A stretch of 64,000 bases of DNA from Sabethes cyaneus (lineage: Eukaryota > Arthropoda > Insecta > Diptera > Culicidae). The position numbers and the translations under genes were made by a program. The stretch lies in NCBI RefSeq assembly GCF_943734655.1, contig NC_071355.1, positions 194,679,939-194,743,938 on the forward strand, in the 5' to 3' direction. How positions within the stretch are numbered: the first letter of the stretch is position 1; each line of letters starts with the position of its first letter. A model generated the notes under the pieces. That model ran no database searches and had not been told where the DNA came from. It was given only the letters and a program-made list of their open reading frames with translations. Below are positions 33,930 through 46,730 of the stretch, one piece after another.

Positions 33930-34970
33930 GCATTTACTTTAGCCACATACAACTAATTCGACGCAACTAATAGCGAATGAAATTCGAGTGATTCCGAAAC
34001 AAAATTTGCCGTGTGACTTCGCTTGTCTCCTGGAATACGCTCCATTTCGTAAAGTAAGCGGCAGAATTAATAAATGGATTGTTTTATAATAGTGAAGTAC
34101 GTTACGTATGATTCATTATTGTATGTGTTACATTCCTACTCAAAATATGCTTCATCTTTGTCTCGAAGTGTGTACATTAGATGGAGCGATGAGATGAATG
34201 TGATGGGAGGGACAAAACTTCCCATTTTAGCATTTATTTAAGTCATCATGTACTATGTAGTTAGTCAAACACTTAGCCTAAATACATTTTTCATCCGCCA
34301 CCGCCGAGACCAGGGTGGTCACACGCGGTTGGAGTAATTCATTATAAATTACAATCAACTATTCTAATCATTGAACATTTTACTTGGACTGTGAAATCGA
34401 AACGGCAAACTCCACGATTTTTTTGTTCTTAGGATTGTGTTGTGACTTTTGAGGCGTCCCACGATATATCCCACGAACCGAAAAATTTAGATTCTTACTT
34501 ACCTTAGTGCGACAGCTAACGGATCAGGAGCGACAATAGTCGGATATTTTCGGCTTTCACTGAATTACTCGCTTTTGAAGGTTTTTATGTCTATTTATCG
34601 GAATAGGTTCAATTTATCTGATACACATGTCAGTTGTACAACAACGCTTGTCAACGGAAAATCAAATCGGTTACCTTTAGATTGCAGAATGTTTTATCGA
34701 AACGACTGCTCGTTTAAAAAAGCTCTACTTTGACTGTTTGATACCAGATCACACTCGAGGCATAAACAAGATATACCTCGATACATTCTGATTTTTAAAA
34801 GCATAAACATAAATTTGATTAGTGTGGTTTCAGCTGAGTTTAAGTTATTTCTTATGCTGAGTGACTATAACTCTGAAATAAATGCTGAAAATTTTTCCAG
34901 CGGCTATTGATTCTACTCAGTTTAAATATTATTATTGTTGGGTAAACCATGCAGTTCTAACTCAGTGACA
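33930..34970. other. Intergenic, 3' of DNAJC7
   Basis: No gene recognised. It contains the untranslated 3' end of DNAJC7, but no single polyadenylation signal stands out. Confidence 0.4.
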
Positions 34971-34977
34971 TAGTGTT

Positions 34978-37136
34978 TTAACCAAAGCGGAATGTGAAAT
35001 TGCTTCCGCCGCCGCCAAATCCACCAAAACCAGCATCGCCACCTTGGAACTGGAAGAACTGCCGGAACATCTGCTGGGGATCAACTTCTGGAATATTAAA
35101 AATAATTTTCGATTAAAAAATGGTTCAATTTCTTTTCTAAACTTCGCATATACCTGACTGGTCTAAATCTTCTATATCATACCCGTTGTCGTAGCGAGAT
35201 TTCTTCACAGGATCTGACAGAACCGTGTAGGCTTCACCGACTTCTTTAAACTTACGTTCTTGTTCCTTCTTCTCTTCCTCGGACGAGTTAGCATGTCGAT
35301 CTGGATGATGTACGAGAGCTCGTTTACGATACGCTTTTTTGATTTCGTCCTCCGATGCTTGCTTAGAGACGCCTAAGATTTTGTAGTAATCCTTCCGCTT
35401 CGACTTTTTCAGTTGCAGTTTGGCATCCTTTAGTAAGTTCTTAATTTCCATGGTTTTTTCAAATTTAAGAGCTTTTTCATAATCTTTAACGCATTCTTCA
35501 AAATTCTCTAAGTTGTAGTAAAGTTTTGCTCTTTGCAATAGCGCTTTCATATATTTTTCGTTTATGACAAGAGCTGAGCTACAATCGGCAATGGCATCCT
35601 TAATGCTGCCGAGTTTAGAGTGAACTAATGCACGATTATAATAGAGTTTACTGTTAATGTCCTTATTCATAGGATCCAGCGACAACGCCTCAGTGTAAAC
35701 CGCAAGTGCATCTTTGAAATTACCTCCCTTGAACATCTCGTTGCCCTTCTCTTTTCGTTCTTTCAACTGTTTCGCTTTGACTCTCATTATCTTTGCTTTC
35801 TTGTGATCCGGATCCAGTTGTAGGGCTCTTTCAAAGTGTAACAGTCCCTTTTCCAAATTGTCACTATAGTAGAGCGTAAGTCCACGGACATAAATGGCAT
35901 CGGCATTGGTAGAATTGGAGTGCATTATGCCGATCGCAATATCTCCTGCTTCATCGAATCGCTCCAACATAGCCAAGCATTCTGCCTTTAGCAATTTATA
36001 ATGCATGCTGGCGGGTGCGATCTTGATAGCATTATCACAATGATACAAGCATGTCCGATAATCTTGCTTATCATAGCAACTGGCAGCTTTTTCGTTAATT
36101 TCACGCAGCTGCTTCAGACCAAGCACCTCATGCTTCAAGCTTTGGTTCACCGGATCGATCTCCAGAAATTTCTTGATAGCTTGTTCCGTACCAACCAAGT
36201 CACCTTAAGTGAAAACGTGAAGTGAAATAAAATTAGCTTAAAAACAACTATGAACTTAGTTTTTAAAAATAAGGCAACCTACTAAGTACTAAGACTAAAA
36301 CAGTGGTTCATCAATTCATTTCGAATTTAATTTAAATCCGGACGCGAGTTGTACTGCATGGCAGTGAAATTAGATAATAATAAGCAACTACGCCCACCAA
36401 CCTAGTCTACTGCACAACAATTCTCTCAACCTGCTGCTCTAACAGCTGAATAAAAATAAACTTGCATTTTTGTACTGCCATCATATCGATATGCACCTTT
36501 TAAGACAACATGCTTAACCGTTGATACAATAGTATTGGTGTGAATTTGTAGACTTAAATTATCTGTATACAGCCTGTAAATACTTCACCAGTAAAGCACC
36601 ATGTTCACGTATGCATTCATATAGCATTATTGGTAAAAAAAAAACTTAGTCTGCAGTATTATCACACAATTATAAACTTAGCAATTTTAGTAAGTCGTAG
36701 TAAAATTTGGAAAAATACTTACCCATCATCAGGCAACATTTGGCGATCCGCATGTAGCCTTTTTCGAATTTATCGTCTAGGCTGACTGCCATTTTGGCAT
36801 CCCTCAAGGCTGACTTGTAGTCGCCGAGCATTATGTATGTGGCTGCACGGTTTCCATAGTATGCCGGAGTGTCCGGGCAAAGATTGATAGCCTCGGTGTA
36901 GAGACTGAGTGCTGCATCATACCGTTTTATCTTGTATTGCTCGTTTCCAGCATTCTTCTTTTCTTCGGCCAAACTGTGAAAATTGAAACGAAAATAAATA
37001 CAGAAACAGTTATTTTTCTATTATTTCATAGATACTGTTGAACTTCATAATCTGATTCAATAACAAACATGTCGGTCGCTGTCATGTACGTAACTCATAA
37101 CCAGTCTTACCTGTCTGAGACTGATTTGGACTTCAT
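34978..37136 (-). CDS. DNAJC7: DnaJ homologue subfamily C member 7 (TPR-DnaJ co-chaperone)
   Basis: Four exons: 37,136-37,111; 36,973-36,723; 36,203-35,154; 35,087-34,978. Phases agree at each GT/AG junction, giving 478 residues, close to the roughly 490 usual for DNAJC7. The tiny first exon supplies the ATG, and the next exon opens with LAEEKKNAGNEQYK. Tetratricopeptide repeats fill about residues 10-345, in DNAJC7 the docking surface for the C-termini of Hsp70 and Hsp90. A J domain follows at about residues 363-430, starting DYYKILGV and containing the HPD tripeptide (HHPDRH) that stimulates Hsp70 ATPase. The tail is rich in Gly/Phe (GGDAGFGGFGGGG). It acts in the cytosol and nucleus, moving clients between Hsp90 and Hsp70. 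No damage is seen. The larger introns (about 520 and 137 bp) hold no recognisable gene. Confidence 0.93.
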
Positions 37137-37521
37137 AACACTTTCTCGAGTGACCTCGATTTCGTTCTTATGACTAAAATTACCTGGTATCCTCGAGTGT
37201 CATCATATTGCTCAATATAATTCTATAAGTACCAAAATCACATCAAAACACTCGAACGTAACAAAGTTTGCTATTTTTAATTCACGACAGAAGAAAAAAC
37301 ACTCAATTGGCAATCAATCCTATAGCAACCTGAACTACAAAGCCTGTCACAGTATGCTCGGAACAACCAACCAGTCCGCCCGAGCAACGATAAAGGAGTG
37401 TTCCAAACCATGCAATCATTAATCAGGGAGCATAAATTTACAAAGAGCAAAATGGAGAGAATGAAATGTGGTGAAAATATGTCATCCAGGCAAGGGGTGG
37501 TGAATTTCTTCTGACATTTAC

Positions 37522-37620
37522 CGTAAGCTGGTGCATATATTGCCAATCCGCTACATGGATTGCTGATGTGCGGCTGTGCTTTTGGTTTGTTGGCATCCAA
37601 CAGTATAGGAAACGGTTTTT
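37522..37620 (-). other. Possible orphan coding exon (phase 1-1)
   Basis: On the minus strand a 99-bp open segment is bounded by a good acceptor (TTTTCCCCGCAG) and a donor (GTAAAT). It reads KPFPILLDANKPKAQPHIS and NPCSGLAIYAPAY. The phase is symmetrical (1-1), as for a cassette exon. I do not recognise the family, and no neighbouring exons were found. It could belong to an unseen gene or be chance. Confidence 0.25.
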
Positions 37621-37624
37621 CTGC

Positions 37625-39724
37625 GGGGAAAATTTTCCAGATGAAAACAAACCGCGTATACGTATATGTGGCGAAGTGTACGTAAAATAATTTAATATCT
37701 ATATTTTGGATAATAAATTTTAGAAATATAACTGGGATTGGAAATAGAGAAGGCAACCGAGAAAAAGCGTCAAACATAGCTCTGGCCTTAGAACAGTACT
37801 TGCCATCTTGGATTAGTCACCGGCAGTGCACCATTTTGCACATTTTTTCCTATTTTTATCATTTTTTACCCTTATTCAAAGCTAGGTTTTGAGAAAACAA
37901 AATTTTAAAAACTAATAATTTTGTATAAAGGGGTCCACAGAATCGAATAGGGTTTATCCCATTTAGTCTCCAGAGAACAGTTTTTTGGATGGTGGACTAC
38001 AATAAGTTTGATGGTATGGATATCTTTTCTGACACTAAATGTTAATGTTTTTACTGTATTTTGTATCCAGCTGAAAAAAAATAATTATTTTCATTTTCGT
38101 GTTAGGGTTATAAAATAAAAAAAATTTTCCGAGAATTTTTATCAAACAAAACCTTTCATTAGCTAAGCAAAATAACCCGCCTTTATGGCGAAACGCTGCG
38201 CGTAGAATAATGAAGTACTTTGCACGTGGTGCTCGTGGTTTTGCCATTATTTGTTTTTCGGGTAATTTCAATTTACAAACACAAACATAAATATAAGGTA
38301 TAACTACCAGTAGTAGATACTTTTAGTGCTTAAACTGGCATTCGAGTATACGCTTACAATATCAGTAAACAGTAACATTCTATTAAGCTAACAAAAATAC
38401 CATCTTATGTTGCAAATCACTATATTTTGCGAAAACAGATTGGAATGTCCAATTTCCTTTAATGGGCCCTTTGGGGTTTACAATAGGCAAACGACCGGAT
38501 CCATTATAGGAATTCATGTGCTTTTCTTATGGAGAGCGGTCCATAAGAGCGGTTGTAGCGAGAGGGTCCACTATTGGTAGACATACCCTATAGATATCAT
38601 GTTCACCATGTTCACACACGGAGAGCACAAGATATTCACCACTGCAATGACCACCACATCGAGATTCAGCACAAAATATGTCTGATATGCTGTGTACAGT
38701 GACCTATTTTTCAAAATTTTATAAATATTTCCTAGAAGTTGATATAAATACAAAACAATTATTTATGATTTAGATATTGGGACAAGCTACAGATTCATGA
38801 AATTTATTAACATTTTTCTGCCGTTTTCTTTAGATAGCCCCAACACGTCGATGAGACGATGTCTTCGTCGCTCAAACGCTCTCCAGTTGATTTTGCTCTC
38901 TCACTACCAACACCATTGTTATAAACTTCAATGCTCGCGCAGTAGACATTTTTCGTGGTTATGTTCAGTTGAATCCAAAAGTATTCTCGGAAAAAAATTA
39001 AAAAGTTAATAGTTGATTCGTAAATTTTTAATTTGAAACCTTACTATTTTGGTTTTACCACTAAAAGTGTCCGCAAACGAAAAGCTATTGTTAGGGAAGA
39101 AGTGATGTAACGCTACGTTGAAAGGAAAAAGAAGCTCCGGAGCTAAAAATTTCCCTTCGCTCTTTGCGACTGGGTACTCTTTTCGACGTTCGTCGTCATT
39201 TTCATTCATGCTTACTTGCAATAATCTAATATGGCGCAGTAGATTCTACGTGGAATTTGTGTGCTTAATACAAAATTTTGGTAAGTACCTGTTTTATAAA
39301 TTTTTAAAGTTTTATGTTTTGTTTACAATCAGCTGATTGGTTATGTAGTTTTGTTTTGATTGGAGTACAACTGGTACTAACCTCATTCTTGGACCATAAC
39401 CTCAGAAATTTATTGCTACGACAAACCATAGCCGAGTTGATTTTTCAGGTTAGAAGTGCATTGAGTCTGGCAAATATTCCACCATTATTGATGGTCCTGC
39501 AGTGCATTAGTATTGGTAACAAGTTTCATACAGAGGCGAGGTAACCACTACATGGGTAAAGCTAAGCACGTTACCAAAATGTAATAGAGTAGTAAGGGGC
39601 ATATGGGAAATAGTTTGCGTAGCTTGAAATAGATAAAAAAAAAGTCTAATCGCCTAATAACCCAAATTATGTTGTAGGTATGCCAGAACTAAGTTTTCCC
39701 TTTCTATTTTTCTAGTGATCCAAT
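37625..39724. other. Intergenic between DNAJC7 and the C2H2 gene
   Basis: Divergent intergenic DNA, AT-rich, presumably with the promoters of DNAJC7 (minus) and the 15-finger gene (plus). Short frames are present but none is supported. Confidence 0.4.
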
Positions 39725-42700
39725 ATGGATAAAACAGCATTCACAATTTGGGATCCTACCCAACCGAATGCTAAGATGCGTATAATTAATATTCCTGGCC
39801 AAGGCCATACCCAATATATAGAGTCCATTTCTGGACTCAGCAAAACAACGAGACCATCAGCGACCAATGAACAAATAATTCTGCAGACACATGACGGTCA
39901 AGAATTTCTTGTAGACGAAAATGAAATTGGTCGAATTGATCAGATTCCACCGGAAAATTTAATCTACATGTCTGCTGAAGATGGATCCTTTATCCAAGGC
40001 GAGGTTGTCCATGTTCAAGCTGAAGGTCAGCAAGTTCATCAGGAGCTGATCATGCAGCAAGATCAGCAGCAATATATGGAATGTGAGGTAACAGAAGAAG
40101 TAATTACAGACGATTGGGTTCAGACAGACGGGCAAGACTGTGTACAGGTTACCGTTGATCAACTGGGTGCAACGGCAGTGATTGGTTCTGCTGAAGATGA
40201 AGAAACGGTTCCGCTTCCGACAGATCAGGATGAGTACACTACGTCTCGGCCATATCCCTGTGATTTCTGCAGCCGACGGTTTCGAAAGAAGGCAAATTTA
40301 ATGAACCATATGATTGCCCATTCAAATGATAGACCACATATTTGTAACTTATGTGGTGCACGGTATATGCGACGCTGCGATCTGTTGAACCATCTTAAAC
40401 TGCACGCCTACTCAACGGATGATCACGAAGAACCGATCAGAAGCGATCCCGAGGACGATTGTAAGTATTTTTTTAAAGTGCGCAACCAAAGCACTCGTCA
40501 CAGGATCTATTAACGAACTGGTTTATTTCGTATTTTAGACGATTATGAATTGTCCAATTCTCCACTAACAAGCCCAGATAGACGCTCTCCATCTTTAGAA
40601 GGCGACGATAACGACTTGCTAGTTCCGGCATCAATACAATATCGTACACCCAAATCAAAGCAAATTAAAAGACCTCGTGCCAAAAATAGTGGGAGTGCCG
40701 GAAGACCCAACAAAAAATCATCTACCTCATCAGTCAGAAATCGACCGTGTCAAACACAGCATAAGTTCGACAGCTCATTCAGTACCTCAATTGAACCGTT
40801 TGTTAATCTTCCTCCAAGATTTCCGGTCACCGATGAACGTAAACCATTCGTCTGCCAGCATTGTGGTATTTCGTTTGCTAGAGAAAAAGCTCTTGCATCA
40901 CACTCTCGAGTGCACGGTGGAGATTGTCAATTTGAGTGTGAAACTTGCGGTGATCGGTTTTGGGATAGAACCATGCTGCAAGACCACATTCGTCAACGCC
41001 ATGCCGCCAATCTGGTGGTCATTGGACCTAAACCAACCAAAGCCCCTTACACACCATTTCAACAAGAAATCGAAATTCCTAATCTGGAAGATGAAACTAC
41101 CAAACATTATTATTGTGACAGTTGCGGAGCGATGTTTCCGAAACCAGACCAACTTAAACGTCATATAAAACAGCTTCACAGTGCTGAAGAACCGATGCTT
41201 GAACCAATAAGTCAAATAGTCCGGCAGAGGCAACAGCATAGCCAGCAAGCTGCAGATTGCGACCAAGAAGAAGACGACCAAGATCAGTGTGATGAAGCCG
41301 AAGCGCAGACACCCTTGTCCTGTAACGTTTGCGGCGAGAACTTTGCCGAAGCGTTAGATTTATTAGCTCATGCAGAAATCCACACGCGGTTCGAGCCACA
41401 CAGGTGTCAATTATGCAGGGAAACATTCGTTGACGAAAAAACCATCAAAGATCACGTTCAACGGACCCACAATACTGAGCTTACAGACACTAGCTGCGTG
41501 GTTTGCGGAAAATCTTGTAAAACTCATGCCGCGCTGCTCAAGCATGCTTGGGAACATTCGCGTGAGCGCTTAAATCACGGAACGCATTGCTGTTCTAAAT
41601 GCGGTAAGACTTTCTACAACAAGGCTCGCCTAAAACGGCATATGGTTTCGCACCGCAATAAATCGGTCAAATGTGAAGTTTGCTTAGAGGAGTTCCCCGA
41701 TGGGAGAAGCCTGATGAACCATCGACATTCGCACACCAAGTCTCGCCAGTTTCCGTGCAATGAATGCGGTAAAACCTTCGGTTCCCGTTCATCCCAACAG
41801 ATCCACCTTAGAATCCATTCTGGTGAACGACCTTACGGATGCCGGTAAGTTAGTTAGCACAAATGAAAAACCAATATAGAATCAGAAATTTATTACTGCA
41901 AACTTAGACGATTTTTTTCTATATTTTATACAGCTTTTGCTGGAAAGCGTTCGCTGATGGAGGAACCCTGCGGAAGCATGAGCGTGTTCATACTGGCGAA
42001 AAACCTTACGGCTGTTCTGTTTGTCCTCGCGCGTTCAATCAACGAGTAGTGCTCCGAGAGCACATTCGCTCCCATCACTCTGCTCCAGATTCTAAACGAG
42101 GAAATGCAGCACAACCATACTTTTGCTCGGTTTGCACTCAGCTTTTCGAATCATCAGTGGAGTTAATACAACATTTGATCCAACACAGTGATCTGAACAC
42201 GGCAATGAAACGGCAGCCGCCGACATTTCCGCGAAAGTATAAACGAAGGAAAAAGCTTAAATCGACGGATGCCGAAAAACTCAATTCGACGAAATGGAAA
42301 AGAAAGGGCAACACTACTGTCGTGGAAGAAGCAGCGAGTGATGAAGTGATGGAGGATGAAGAATTGCTCAAAAATCCGGCCGAGATATTACTCGAATATG
42401 GGACAGGAAATTCCAACAAAAAGCTAATCGCGTCTCCAAAGTATATTAACTCCTACGAGCTATTAGCATCTACATCTGGCATTACTCATACAAAGCCCGG
42501 TAATCTAGACGACAGCGGCATCAATCTATTGAGCGATGTAGTTATAATCAACAGTCCTCCAACGAAAATGGAATCCAAGTTTAAACCCGAAATACCGGCA
42601 TCACCGAAACGTCGAGCGGGGAAACTACTATCTACAACAGCGGCTTCCCATACTAGCGGAAGTCAACCGAGCTCTTCAACAAGCAATTCACGTCCTCGAA

Positions 42701-43581
42701 TGATACATACACAAAAAACTCGCGTGTCCGCCACAGATGGGAAGCGTAAAACTAAAACGATTATAACTAAGGACGTTAAATGCCATCCCGAAGATAGAGA
42801 ATATTCGACTTTGGAATTTAAGAGAGCTAAAAACCGGTCCGTAGCGACGTACCAGGAAATTCCATCAGATAAAATTTCATCGGAAAGTTTTCCTCTGCTG
42901 GATGACGGGCGTGAAGACGATTGCGACGGAGAGGAGCAAACAGAAAACGATGGTTTAACAACGGATATCAATCGTAAGCAGGATGTCTCGGAATACGAAG
43001 AACTGCTCAGTCAAAATTTACTTATGGAGATATCGCGCAAAGATAAATACATCGATAAATATAATAGTGACATCGTCAACGATCTAGAAGAGATCCTGCG
43101 ATCGCCTATTAAAAATACCACTAATAATGTGCCACCGGCTGTAATAATGGCTACTCCAAAAACTAGTCAAAGTAAGCAGTATGAAACGACGACAAAAAAT
43201 CGGGAAGATAAACTCCCCAACAAATTGTCGAAGTATAGCAAAACAAACGAACAATCACTTACATCTGTCCTTCGAAGTCAACGTCTGACACGTCGCCAAC
43301 TAGAACGAGAAGTTAACTTTCTACGTGAAGCTTATGCAACGGACTCGATAACTATCAAGCAAGAGAAAGACAGTCCGGATAAGTTATCGACCATGTTATT
43401 AAATGACTTACAGACAACCTCGTCAACATTTGTCCACCCAAAACGGGAGCCATTGCAAAACGTACCGATGGGTGAGACACTACTGGAGACTCTCCAACCA
43501 GAACGTTTTGAATGCGAAATGTGTTCTGCCACATTCGAGGACAGATCTCAGCTGTTGCTGCATGTGCCGATTCACATTTAA
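39725..43581 (+). CDS. Large C2H2 zinc-finger protein, 15 fingers
   Basis: Three coding exons, 39,725-40,460, 40,539-41,844 and 41,934-43,581, joined in phases 1 and 2 across introns of 78 and 89 bp, give 1,229 residues. Residues 1-170 are acidic and Gln-rich without a ZAD. Two fingers lie at about 175-230 (YPCDFC, HICNLC), nine at about 348-680 and one across the second intron (YGCRFCWKAF). Two more follow to about 770. After about 430 residues of disordered Ser/Lys/Glu-rich sequence the last finger (FECEMCSATF...LLHVPIH) ends the protein. Linkers such as HTGEKPYGC indicate DNA binding by adjacent fingers. Probably a nuclear transcription or chromatin factor. I cannot name the orthologue with confidence. 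Polyadenylation signals AATAAA lie at 43,746 and 43,764. Confidence 0.92.
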
Positions 43582-44214
43582 ACGTTTTTGTTATAAAAGT
43601 TACTATTTCCTATTTTTTCATATCTAAAGCTTTTCAAAAATGTTGAAACATTTTACGCTTTTGTTGATGCTAACTTTTTATGATAAAATAGAACGTTAAA
43701 ATTATCTACTCGCGAAATGCGAAGTAATTGTAAATGTTTCTTTGAAATAAAGTTGAAGAAGTCAATAAAATTGAACACTACAGAATTACAAATGTATGCG
43801 ATTTTAATTTATTCAAATTCTCCTCCTTTATATATTTTACTTAGTAAAAATCTTCAGATTGATTAGATGACCTTTTGGCTTTTATTCCTTCTTTAAAAAA
43901 CGAGTTGGTTTCTCCTATCTCCAACCAAAATTTAATTTCAAAAAGCTACAACCAACCTAAATTTGATACGAAGATAGTTTTTAGGTTTATGATAGAATTC
44001 CTCAAACAAGGTAATTGATAATTAAGTTAGTTGAATGAGACAATCGACTATAATTCCCGAAGTAACGGGCATGTTGAGCGAATGTACCAGCGAAACCAAA
44101 CGGGCAATAGACTCGGCGGAAAACGAATAGTAGGTACGAATGCGAAGTATTCAATAACAGTGAATTTTGACTATATTACACGATTTTACGTATTATTCGT
44201 GATAAGCTACTTAC

Positions 44215-44426
44215 GTTTGGTTATTTATAGTGTTGTCTTCAATATCCATATCAACCGGAATAAGGTCATCCGTCTCTACTAGAGGCGTCTCGTCCGAATC
44301 TGGTTCCATGACCACATCCGGCGATGTAGCATCTTCACCGGAGTTGTTTCTTCTTGGACTATCATAAATCACAATCACATCGTCGTTTTCATCACTCACC
44401 AAATCGATTATTTGCTCGGCTGACAT
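44215..44426 (-). CDS. First exon of an acidic protein with SUMO-interaction-like motifs
   Basis: The ATG at 44,426 opens a frame reading MSAEQIIDLVSDENDDVIVI, followed by an acidic Ser/Asp/Glu-rich stretch. It ends at a GTAAGT donor (44,214-44,209) after 70 codons, phase 2. IIDLVSD and DVIVIYD, each hydrophobic next to acidic residues, fit the SUMO-interacting-motif consensus. Such N-termini occur in SUMO-targeted ubiquitin ligases and other SUMO readers, but no RING or other domain is found downstream. A weak candidate second exon (acceptor near 44,130, about 20 codons, stop) is possible. It lies tail to tail with the C2H2 gene. Family not identified. Confidence 0.5.
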
Positions 44427-44429
44427 TTT

Positions 44430-45757
44430 TATTGGGCTGCTGTAACCGGTGACCCGCTCAACTCTTTTTTATTCAAGTGCAATAAAATTCAGACGCACTC
44501 TACGTAGTATAAAAAGAACTTAGTATTTTCAGAAATTATACTTTATCAAAAATCTTATATATTTGCATTCAGCTATATAGCGATAGCTGAAACGCTGGAG
44601 GCTGAGCAGTCTGGTAGAAGAACAAAATACGAAGGAAGAGCGAACGAAGTACACAAAACGTATTTTTTTGACAGCAAGATGCAAGAACGTTTTCTAACCA
44701 ATTCATAATGAGCTGTGCGATATTTGTAGCCCTGTTGTTGACTTGACACCGCTGGGTACAAATTTTTAGCGGGAAAGACTGTGAACCATTTCGCGAAATT
44801 TTTAACTTTTTGGTTAAATTTTGACAGCACGATGGTTTTTCGAAAATAACCCTGCTAGGGATCATTTGCTTGAATTTTTTTTCACCAATGTATGGATGTT
44901 TAACATATAACAAATTTGTTTATTCAACCCGAAATGAAACGAGATAAATTTTATCTATCAAATAGGAGCAAATGAACACCAAAAATTCATCCAATTCCAA
45001 CCTGGACTGAATAAATCAATTTGCTGTTATCTTCATCCTCACCTTATATATGCTCTCATTGAATAAAACAACTATCAATCTGTCAAATATGAAATGGTTC
45101 GCATTCTGAACTGATTTTAACACCCCGTAGGCAGGCAACCATGTTTTCGCTGCCAACATCTCGTGTGTGCGAAAATGAGATACCATGTCAGCACTGCGTT
45201 TCACTCAACTGCCAGCAGTCTGATTTGGGCCCGCTGTCAAATTTTGAGCCCCGGACATGCTGTCGCTGACGTTCACTGCAGCTCGATATAGAGATGTCAA
45301 TGGGGTGGATTTTAACCACTCGAGGAGAAATAACCATCAAACTTCCCAAGTTAATTCTATTTGTGAAGTCAGTGCACAGGTTGGTTAAAGAGTGAAAAGG
45401 ATAGTCAAAACTTTGCACCAAATCTTTGGCAACTTTATTCACGTCAAGTTAACATTTCCAACCTTGATTGTTGTTGTAGAAGTATTAAAATCCGATCAAG
45501 CGTCATACACAATTGACGGTTTAGCTGACCGGGCGAATTTGAAAAAAAAACTTAATACGCGTCTTCTTGCTCAGCAGCTTTGATAATATAGCTCACGTGC
45601 AACTTACTTCTCTCCAGTTGAAACTGTCGTGCTAATTTGCTCTTACACAATCTGGACGTTCAGAATTCGTGCACATTCGAAATATTTTCAAAACGTTTGC
45701 TTTCGTCAAATCAAAATAACAAGTTCATAAAGTGCGCGCCTTGCGCGTATTTGAAAT
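44430..45757. other. No gene recognised
   Basis: A 114-codon minus-strand frame (44,913-44,569) and smaller ones show no recognisable domain. Probably the upstream region of the preceding exon plus unclassified DNA. Confidence 0.35.
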
Positions 45758-46408
45758 TACAGTCAACTTTCGTTCGTTGGGCTATCTTTAAATGGGCTAC
45801 GTTTTAATCGGGCTCCCGTTAATTGGGCTATAGCCGATCTAAAACGAAGTCAAACGTCACTTCTGACAGTGTATTTATTCTTCCGTGGGGATCTTGAATG
45901 ATCTATTTCAAATTCAGAAAGTAATTTATATAAAAAAATATTAAAATTAATTAAATGGAATACAATTGTATCATGTCGATTTCTGATCATTTTTGAGCTT
46001 GATTCTCCCATTTTTAGTATCAGGGTGAAACAGTATAAAATGCCAATTTATGTTAACATTGTCGTATGAAATTGTACTCCCAGTAAACCATTTGGTTTGT
46101 ATATCTCGATTGCAACTGAGATATACGAAATCATATCTAAACGAAAAAGTTATATTTCGCGCCATATAAGAACATATATGTACCAAAGTGGAGGCGATAT
46201 ACGTGCGAAAGCTTTGACAATTATTTGTAATTATATTTTACGTAGTTTTTATAACACGCAACTAAATACTCCTGAATATATGATTAAGACATAATCAAAT
46301 ATTGCAATCGTCTATACTGCTTTATAATTCACAGTCATGAATTGTATATAAAGGCACGCACGACTGCAAAACAACTTATTGTTCACTTCGATTTGACATA
46401 CTCTAATC

Positions 46409-46485
46409 ATTATACAATTCCAATGTGAAATTGACATGAAAACGATTTAATGTGAACTTTCTATTACGATTTTGTGTTATCTGGG
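46409..46485. repeat. 77-bp repeat shared with the window's first 77 bases
   Basis: Near-identical to bases 1-77. A TATA-like sequence at about 46,347 and the region up to 46,408 may be the 5' part of a solo LTR. Its boundaries are not defined. Confidence 0.6.
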
Positions 46486-46517
46486 CTGTTCACTTGTTAA
46501 ACAAACTAAGTAGGAAT

Positions 46518-46730
46518 ATTGCTGTTGCAGTTGAAAACCGTAATAATCGACGTGCGACTTTCGGTTTTATTCTTGTTCTGTGCGTCGCAACTATGTCGCA
46601 CGTGGTGCGCTGTATAGTGCATCAATGTACAAACACAGCGCACCACGTGCGGCGTAGTTGCGACACACAGAACGAGAATAAAACTTAATGTCGCACGTCG
46701 ATTATTACAGTTTTCAACTGCAACATCAAT
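46518..46730. mobile_element. Foldback MITE, arms about 95% identical
   Basis: The two halves are reverse complements of each other apart from a few differences, starting ATTG(C/A)TGTTGCAGTTGAAAAC. Because of this, the plus-strand frame (46,452-46,688) and the minus-strand frame (46,506-46,742) encode nearly the same peptide. No gene is implied. Confidence 0.8.

Noticed and set aside
37277..37777. 166-codon minus-strand frame upstream of DNAJC7
   Set aside because: Only the central 99 bp have coding character and splice signals; the rest looks non-coding, so only the candidate exon is listed.
44569..44913. 114-codon minus-strand frame
   Set aside because: No domain recognised, and the first ATG lies in AT-rich DNA with no supporting signals.
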